A stretch of 10,365 nt of DNA from Gammaproteobacteria bacterium (lineage in GTDB: Bacteria > Pseudomonadota > Gammaproteobacteria > Steroidobacterales > Woeseiaceae): NCBI GenBank assembly GCA_030641695.1, contig DAOWGY010000166.1:1-10365 (forward strand), written 5' to 3'. The notes below the pieces were generated by a model, which saw only the letters and a program-made list of their open reading frames with translations, had not been told where the DNA came from and did not search any database. This document shows, in pieces, positions 5,993-10,365 of the stretch. Within the stretch, counting starts at the first letter, position 1. Every line of letters starts with the position of its first letter. The position numbers and the translations under genes were made by a program.

Positions 5993-6367
5993 TTACTCTG
6001 ATTTTTCCGTAGCTCGGTGCGCATTGTAGGCCCGCACCTCCAGGTTCCACTGCTCGCCAAACAGGAATTTTTCTTCATTGGCTGCGTCAAAGCGCTTCGA
6101 AAGCAGCTCATCGCGGCGCTTCAGTGTCTCTTCGTCCGGGCTATCCAGGGCAGCAATAGCATCTTTCTCTTGTTTCTCGATGCAGGAGAGATAATCGTCG
6201 ACAGCAGCGAGAAACTCCTTGACTGACGACTGTGCGGCAATCATGTCCTCCTTCGCTGCAGTCCCACCGTCCGGCAGTTTCGGGCGCTCCGGGTAATCGC
6301 AGGCAAATGAAATTGCCGGCAGTCCCAGGACAACGACAGTGGCTAAGATCTTGATCAGGTTTTTCAT
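5993..6367 (-). CDS. Small exported protein of unknown function
   Basis: A 124-residue protein with a clear Sec signal peptide (MKNLIKILATVVVLGLPAIS, cleavage probably after ISFA at residue 22). The mature part is about 102 residues, charged and mostly helical, with two cysteines (C23, C62) that could form a disulfide in the periplasm. C23 follows the cleavage site, but the preceding residues (ISFA) do not form a standard lipobox, so lipidation is unlikely. The mature start CDYPERPKLPDGGTAAKEDM resembles a family of small uncharacterised gammaproteobacterial proteins with the pattern CxYPxRPxxPDGxxA (recollection). It is monocistronic: its promoter must lie in 6368-6516, and its likely terminator is at 5862-5891. 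A purine-rich AGAAGTGA upstream of the start is a weak ribosome site. Confidence 0.82.
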   Translation of the reverse strand: MKNLIKILATVVVLGLPAISFACDYPERPKLPDGGTAAKEDMIAAQSSVKEFLAAVDDYLSCIEKQEKDAIAALDSPDEETLKRRDELLSKRFDAANEEKFLFGEQWNLEVRAYNAHRATEKSE

Positions 6368-6516
6368 TGATTCACTTCTGGATTGGGGGGGCGACGTGTT
6401 GCCATCTGCACCCGGGTTGAAAGTATCGCCTATTTAATCATGATGCCCGCTGCGAGTGAAGACGGTGATAAGTGCTTGATCCGAAAAGCGCGACTCTGGA
6501 ATATTGGCGACGGGTC

Positions 6517-8583
6517 TCAGGCGAACAAGGCGCGATGTGTATCCGTTCCCTCGGCCTGAGAAAGTAATAGTTCGATGTAACTATCGGAACTCATCGGGTT
6601 GCCGAACAGAAGTCCCTGCACATAGGTACAGCCGAGTTTCTGTAGAAAGGCCAGTTGATCTTCGGTCTCGACACCTTCCGCGACGACATCCATGTTCAGG
6701 TTCTTGCCCATCTGCACTATCGTGCTGACGATTGTCGCGTCATCGGGATTAGTCGAAACATAGCGTACGAATGACTTGTCAATCTTGAGCGTGCTGATCG
6801 GGAATTGTTGCATCGCGCTCAATGAGGAATAGCCCGTACCAAAGTCATCGATCGCAAGATGCAAACCCAGTGCGTAAAGTTGATCGAGCAACTTGATCGT
6901 GCGTTCGGGGTTCTCCATCAACGTTGTCTCTGTAATCTCCAATTCCAGCGATGTCGGTGATACTTCGTAGCTTCGCAGGATTGAGCTGATTCGATTGATG
7001 AAATTGGGTTGTCGAAGTTGTTTTAGCGAAAGGTTTACAGAGACGCGGCCCGGTGACGACACTGATCGTTGCCAGAAACGAAAATCCTCGCAAACCTTGT
7101 CGAGTACCCACTCACCAATTTCAATGATGAGGTTTGTCTCTTCCGCGATTGGAATAAAATCGGAGGGTAGTATCATGCCGCGTTCGGGCAGTTCCCAGCG
7201 AACCAGCGCTTCCGCGCCAAAAACCTCGCCGGTTTCCAGGTTGTACTTTGGCTGATAGTGGACGAGTAACTCATCGCGCTCGAATGACCGCTTCAGCTTG
7301 CTCTTGGTCATCAGGCGCTCGACGGCAGCTTCATTCATTTTCGGCTCATAGTACGAAAATACGTTGCCGCCTGTTTTCTTGGCGTGATACAGCGCAGCAT
7401 CTGCGTTGCGAATCAGGTCGATGACGTTCGGTGCGTCCTTTGGGTAGTACGCGATGCCCATACTTGCAGTCATGAAAACCTCGTGTCCCTGGACAAAGAA
7501 CGGGTCCGCAAGTCTGTCGAGCAATTGCTGTGCGAGGAGGTCTACTTGTTTTCTGCCGGGCTTGTCGGGACCGAGCCCGTCGACGATTACCGCAAATTCG
7601 TCTCCTGCCAGCCGGCCGATTATGGATTCCTGAGGCAGCGCAGCCGTCAGCCGTTCCGCAACCGTCTCCAATGTGGTATCGCCGGCAAGGTGACCGAAGG
7701 TATCGTTTATTTCTTTGAAATGGTCGATGTCGATATAAAAAAGGCACAAGGCCCGAGCGCCACGCCGTGCTCTGGCGATGGAGCGCTGCAGCAGGTGTTG
7801 GAATTGCATTCGATTCGGAATTTTCGTGAGTGCATCGATGCGTGCCAGGTAGCGAATGCGCTTTTCGGCACGACGTCTCTCCGTGATGTTCTGGGCAGCG
7901 TAAATTCGATCGCCCGATTCGGCTTCTTTGCCGCCCAGGAACGAACAGGTATAGGAAACCGGAATCGACTCGCCGAACTTGCTCTCGAAAAATGCTTCAC
8001 GCGGCAGTCCTGACGGGGTGTCACCGACAAGAGTCCCGCTCTTCCGGGAATTGACGATGTAGTCGATCGATGTGCCGACGAGTTCGCTATCCTCGTAACC
8101 GAGCAGGTGCGATGTTGCCTTGTTGACCCGTTTGATTTTGCCCTCATTTGAGGTAACGATGATGGCGTCATTCATACTGGACAGGATGCTGTCGACATAG
8201 TCACGCGAAATCGTCGTGGCCTTGAGTTTGTCGCGCATGTCATTGAACACGGCCGCCAGTTCACCAAGCTCGCCCGGTCGCACATGCAATGGCTCGCCGA
8301 AATCGGAATCCCTGAGCTTCTCGGCCTGACGCTTGAGTTCGCGAATCCGCCGGGTCTGGTATCGCGCCACCATCCAAACCGCGATTCCGGAGAACACCAG
8401 TACAAGAGCGGACGCTACCTCGATCCAGAAGAATGTTCCTGCGTTGCTGCCGCCGACCCTGGCGACGCCGGCGACCCCGGCGAGTGCGGCGGGGACACAC
8501 AAGCAAGACAACGCCAGGCTGGTTGCCGCGATGGCAATCGTCCGCGCAAATGGCGCGATTCGGGGAACTTGGCTGCCGATCAT
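6517..8583 (-). CDS. Membrane PAS-GGDEF-EAL cyclic-di-GMP protein
   Basis: A 688-residue protein counted from ATG 8583; a start at 8664 would give 715. Order: two hydrophobic segments (about 12-36 and 50-74) around a short periplasmic loop; HAMP-like linker (75-124); PAS domain (about 126-240); GGDEF domain (about 250-412); EAL domain (about 428-675). The GGDEF motif reads AGDEF (326-330), and the inhibitory RxxD site is absent (Pro and Ser at its two positions). The EAL domain looks complete: EAL (458-460), Asn517, Glu549, DDFGTGYSS (579-587), Lys600 and Glu636. Phosphodiesterase activity is therefore likely; cyclase activity is uncertain. The 8583 start is preferred because the upstream residues look non-native, GCAGG lies before it, and an inverted repeat occupies the extra segment. 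It follows the bactofilin gene in the same direction. Confidence 0.92.
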   Translation of the reverse strand: MIGSQVPRIAPFARTIAIAATSLALSCLCVPAALAGVAGVARVGGSNAGTFFWIEVASALVLVFSGIAVWMVARYQTRRIRELKRQAEKLRDSDFGEPLHVRPGELGELAAVFNDMRDKLKATTISRDYVDSILSSMNDAIIVTSNEGKIKRVNKATSHLLGYEDSELVGTSIDYIVNSRKSGTLVGDTPSGLPREAFFESKFGESIPVSYTCSFLGGKEAESGDRIYAAQNITERRRAEKRIRYLARIDALTKIPNRMQFQHLLQRSIARARRGARALCLFYIDIDHFKEINDTFGHLAGDTTLETVAERLTAALPQESIIGRLAGDEFAVIVDGLGPDKPGRKQVDLLAQQLLDRLADPFFVQGHEVFMTASMGIAYYPKDAPNVIDLIRNADAALYHAKKTGGNVFSYYEPKMNEAAVERLMTKSKLKRSFERDELLVHYQPKYNLETGEVFGAEALVRWELPERGMILPSDFIPIAEETNLIIEIGEWVLDKVCEDFRFWQRSVSSPGRVSVNLSLKQLRQPNFINRISSILRSYEVSPTSLELEITETTLMENPERTIKLLDQLYALGLHLAIDDFGTGYSSLSAMQQFPISTLKIDKSFVRYVSTNPDDATIVSTIVQMGKNLNMDVVAEGVETEDQLAFLQKLGCTYVQGLLFGNPMSSDSYIELLLSQAEGTDTHRALFA

Positions 8584-8635
8584 TGATTTGCCTGCTCTGG
8601 CAGGCCGGGTACCGGTGACGGTGCGGCTGTCAGAC

Positions 8636-8656
8636 CTGTTCTTATTATTCGAACAG
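8636..8656. repeat. Inverted repeat upstream of the GGDEF-EAL gene
   Basis: CTGTTC (8636-8641) and GAACAG (8651-8656) form perfect 6-bp arms around a nine-base AT-rich spacer. With one extra base the symmetry extends to AGAC(C)TGTTC / GAACAGTCT. This is operator-like geometry for a dimeric regulator, about 50-75 bases before the preferred start at 8583. The spacer is too long for a LexA box (CTGT-N8-ACAG). The binding protein is unknown. Confidence 0.4.
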
Positions 8657-8714
8657 TCTAACATCCGCGCGAGAAACGCGGTTAAATGTTTTACCCACTG
8701 GCCAATTTTCTCGA

Positions 8715-9116
8715 CTAGTCGTCGGAGTGGCGCTTCTCGATGAATTCCAGCGGTTTTGGTTGCGCGGTTGTCTTCATGACACCTTCGACTACGGCGCCCT
8801 CCGCGACTGCGATAGCTTCACCGGAAACGGTCCCCGTGATCCTCGCGGTGTCGGTAATCTCGATACGGCCCGCGGCGATGATATCGCCCTCGACATGACC
8901 GGCGATGATCACGTTTTCGGCACTGATCGTCCCCTTCCAAAGGCCGCTTTTCGTGAGCGTGAGCGTACTGTCGATCTCGCAGTCCCCATCCACTTCGCCA
9001 TTGATCTGGAAGTCGCAACTACCGGTTATCACGCCCGAGATTTTGCAGCCCTCGCTGATCAGCGTAGCTGCGCCGGAGGGACGATCGCGTAGACGTCGCA
9101 GGCGGGATTCATTCAT
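8715..9116 (-). CDS. Bactofilin (polymer-forming cytoskeletal protein)
   Basis: A 133-residue protein. A short basic N-terminus (MNESRLRRLRDRPSG) precedes a bactofilin core of about 95 residues (18-113). The core shows the repeated beta-helix pattern: ISGVITGSCDFQINGEVDGD, then the NVIIAGHVEGDIIAAGRIEI and ARITGTVSGEAIAVAEGAVV segments, with glycine/hydrophobic turns at roughly ten-residue spacing. Bactofilins assemble into filaments without nucleotide and often anchor cell-wall or morphogenesis enzymes at the inner membrane. The usual short hydrophobic membrane-targeting segment is not evident. It lies between the DUF2845 gene and the GGDEF-EAL gene on the same strand; there is no obvious M23 peptidase neighbour. 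No strong ribosome site is visible. Confidence 0.92.
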   Translation of the reverse strand: MNESRLRRLRDRPSGAATLISEGCKISGVITGSCDFQINGEVDGDCEIDSTLTLTKSGLWKGTISAENVIIAGHVEGDIIAAGRIEITDTARITGTVSGEAIAVAEGAVVEGVMKTTAQPKPLEFIEKRHSDD

Positions 9117-9201
9117 GCGTTAAAAGTCCGATGCTCTGAATTCCAGCGCATAGTACCTGCAGTGACTCAGGTTTGTTAGTCATCAGGGCTTTATTGTGGA
9201 A

Positions 9202-9597
9202 TCAGTAGCGCTTTTTTTCGTGGTAGCCGTAGCCGATCGTCTCGATCGTAACGAGTACACTGCCCTCGAATATAAGCCGGCGCATCAGCTTGCGCGGTCC
9301 GAAATTGTAAACAAACTCGGTGACCACGACTTCCGTAGCCAGGTGGCCATAGCCAGGATTGCGATAATACGTAAAGCCGCCGTGAGTAACACGAGAGCGG
9401 TAATCAAATGCACGAATCGTGTGCCCTATGTGGCGAACAGATGTAGGCTGTCCGCAGATGGCGATGACCTGTTGTTCATGCATGCCGTCGCGGACGAGTT
9501 TACTGCCACAGCGAAATGCATGCGCCGAATCGCTCAGCATCAAGATGACGACTGTGAGCGCAGCGATGGTGACCAGTTTGGGCAAGCGAAGAGTCAT
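9202..9597 (-). CDS. DUF2845 family exported protein
   Basis: A 131-residue secreted protein, counted from ATG 9597. The signal peptide MTLRLPKLVTIAALTVVILM...SAHA is cut after residue 27. The mature part begins FRCGSKLVRDG and continues with HEQQVIAICGQP, the CGSxLV...VxxxCGxP pattern of DUF2845, whose two cysteines (C30 and C48) may form a periplasmic disulfide. The rest is aromatic-rich beta structure ending YGYHEKKRY. The frame opens at 9645, but the first 16 residues are unlike a signal peptide, so 9597 is chosen; AGG lies a few bases upstream. The family's function is unknown. It lies head-to-head with gshA. Confidence 0.85.
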   Translation of the reverse strand: MTLRLPKLVTIAALTVVILMLSDSAHAFRCGSKLVRDGMHEQQVIAICGQPTSVRHIGHTIRAFDYRSRVTHGGFTYYRNPGYGHLATEVVVTEFVYNFGPRKLMRRLIFEGSVLVTIETIGYGYHEKKRY

Positions 9598-9635
9598 AAA
9601 TTGCCTGTTCGACGAATGGTCCGGTTTGCTCGGGC

Positions 9636-9661
9636 CGTAATTCAATTCTAGTCGAATTACG
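9636..9661. repeat. Palindrome between the DUF2845 gene and gshA
   Basis: CGTAATTC (9636-9643) and GAATTACG (9654-9661) are perfect 8-bp inverted arms with a 10-base spacer (26 bp overall). It lies 39 bases upstream of the DUF2845 start and about 110 bases upstream of gshA, in the shared intergenic region. No poly-T follows, so it looks like an operator rather than a terminator. The regulator is unknown. Confidence 0.5.
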
Positions 9662-9771
9662 CGGCTCGCGCTGCGGTTCTTATGTCATTCGACACTTGCG
9701 CGACGGGCAAGTTCGTCGACATAAGCTGCCCGGTTGCGCGGATTGCCTGCGCTTATGGTAAAACGCTCGTT

Positions 9772-10365
9772 GTGAGTCTGGCATTCGAGCAGCGCCTCGG
9801 CGCTCTGCAGGCACGCGCCGACAATTCCGTCGGTGCCGGTCTGAGGGGCATCGAGAAGGAATCCCTGCGAGTGGACGCGGCGGGCTACCTCGCGCAGACA
9901 GCGCATCCTGTGGGGCTCGGCTCGGCCCTGACCAATCGCTACATCACGACCGATTTTTCTGAAGCCCTGCTCGAGTTCGTGACACCGGCTCTCGCGAGCA
10001 CCTGGGAAGCGCTGCAGGCAGTCTGCGACATTCATCAGTTCGCCTATCAGCAGCTCGGGGACGAACTGCTGTGGGCGGCGAGCATGCCGTGCCGAGTCCA
10101 TGGAGATGTCGAAATTCCACTGGCGTACTACGGCGACTCCAACGTAGGAAAAATGAAAACGGTTTACAGGCGCGGCCTGAGCTACCGTTACGGGCGCCAC
10201 ATGCAGACCATCGCAGGCGTGCACTTCAATTACTCATTGGCCGAAGCTTTCTGGCCCGTATACCAGGACGTTCTCGGAGACGAACAAGGATATGCTGACT
10301 TTCGTTCCGAGCATTACCTCGGCCTTGTACGTAACTTCAGACGCTACGGCTGGCTTGCTCTTTAC
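9772..10365 (+). CDS. gshA: Glutamate-cysteine ligase GshA, N-terminal part (cut by window end)
   Basis: The first 198 residues of a protein that usually has about 520. It catalyses the first, ATP-dependent step of glutathione synthesis, joining glutamate to cysteine, in the cytoplasm. Diagnostic segments of the gammaproteobacterial class I enzyme are visible: GIEKESLRV (26-34), the ITTDFSEALLEFVTP block (about 61-75, substrate/metal site), SMPC, then YGDSNVGKMKTVYRRGLSYRYG, MQTIAGVHFNYSL and LVRNFRRYGW. The GTG at 9772 is taken as the start because it places GIEKESLRV at the same distance from the N-terminus as in E. coli GshA. An in-frame ATG at 9682 would add 30 residues of unlikely character. 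No clear ribosome site is seen. The gene runs off the right edge. Confidence 0.92.
   Translation, partial: MSLAFEQRLGALQARADNSVGAGLRGIEKESLRVDAAGYLAQTAHPVGLGSALTNRYITTDFSEALLEFVTPALASTWEALQAVCDIHQFAYQQLGDELLWAASMPCRVHGDVEIPLAYYGDSNVGKMKTVYRRGLSYRYGRHMQTIAGVHFNYSLAEAFWPVYQDVLGDEQGYADFRSEHYLGLVRNFRRYGWLALY

Noticed and set aside
6385..6391. Run of seven G as a phase-variation tract
   Set aside because: It lies in the untranslated leader of the small exported protein gene, is short, and there is no other sign of slippage control.
6440..6559. 39-codon plus-strand frame in the gap and the end of the EAL gene
   Set aside because: No ribosome site, no recognisable features, and it overlaps the coding end of the EAL gene on the other strand.
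7384..8013. 209-aa plus-strand open frame inside the GGDEF-EAL gene
   Set aside because: The opposite strand encodes conserved PAS and GGDEF residues; the frame is a shadow in GC-rich sequence.
8636..8656. LexA (SOS) box
   Set aside because: The CTGT and ACAG ends are present but separated by 13 bases, not the eight expected.
8584..8714. Possible c-di-GMP riboswitch before the GGDEF-EAL gene
   Set aside because: Only short local hairpins are visible; I could not find the conserved GEMM core or its paired arms.
9685..10224. 179-aa minus-strand open frame opposite gshA
   Set aside because: The plus strand encodes clear GshA motifs through the whole stretch; the antisense frame has no recognisable domain.

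Overview
The window looks like a chromosomal segment from a gammaproteobacterium with moderately high GC. The evidence is a divergent pspF / pspABC locus with its sigma54 and IHF promoter layout, a GshA of the enterobacterial (class I) type, a bactofilin, a GGDEF-EAL protein and a DUF2845 protein. The exact lineage cannot be fixed from sequence alone. A marine Woeseia- or Xanthomonadales-like bacterium is a guess. I see no tRNA, rRNA, CRISPR, insertion sequence or phage genes. The segment reads as ordinary core genome with some lineage-specific small genes.

Layout. (1) Bases 1-260: the 3' end of an unidentified gene and a strong rho-independent terminator. (2) 322-2475 (+): a tightly coupled three-gene operon with a YtrA-type GntR repressor, an ABC ATPase and an ABC-2 type permease; stop and start codons overlap at both junctions. 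(3) 2479-3489 (-): pspF, convergent with that operon. (4) 3490-3679: shared psp control region with a candidate PspF upstream site, a full-consensus IHF site and a sigma54 -24/-12 promoter. (5) 3680-5989 (+): pspA, pspB, a short PspC-domain protein, a canonical PspC with the conserved tail, a 72-aa membrane/coiled-coil protein that looks like a PspB body with a PspC-like tail, and a 154-aa protein of unknown function. (6) 5993-6367 (-): a small exported protein whose likely terminator lies inside the convergent gene. (7) 6517-9597 (-): a DUF2845 secreted protein, a bactofilin and a membrane PAS-GGDEF-EAL protein, all in one direction. (8) 9772-end (+): the 5' part of gshA.

How it fits together. 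The first two thirds form an envelope-stress neighbourhood: a GntR-controlled ABC exporter of the kind often induced by envelope-active compounds, next to the Psp system that senses and repairs inner-membrane damage. In the known Psp circuit PspA holds PspF inactive until PspB/PspC recruit PspA to the membrane. The conserved Trp of PspF (W58, equivalent to E. coli W56) and the PspA N-terminal helix are both present, so this control is probably intact. The most unusual part is the expanded membrane-sensor set: two PspC-domain proteins plus a PspB/PspC hybrid-like small protein.
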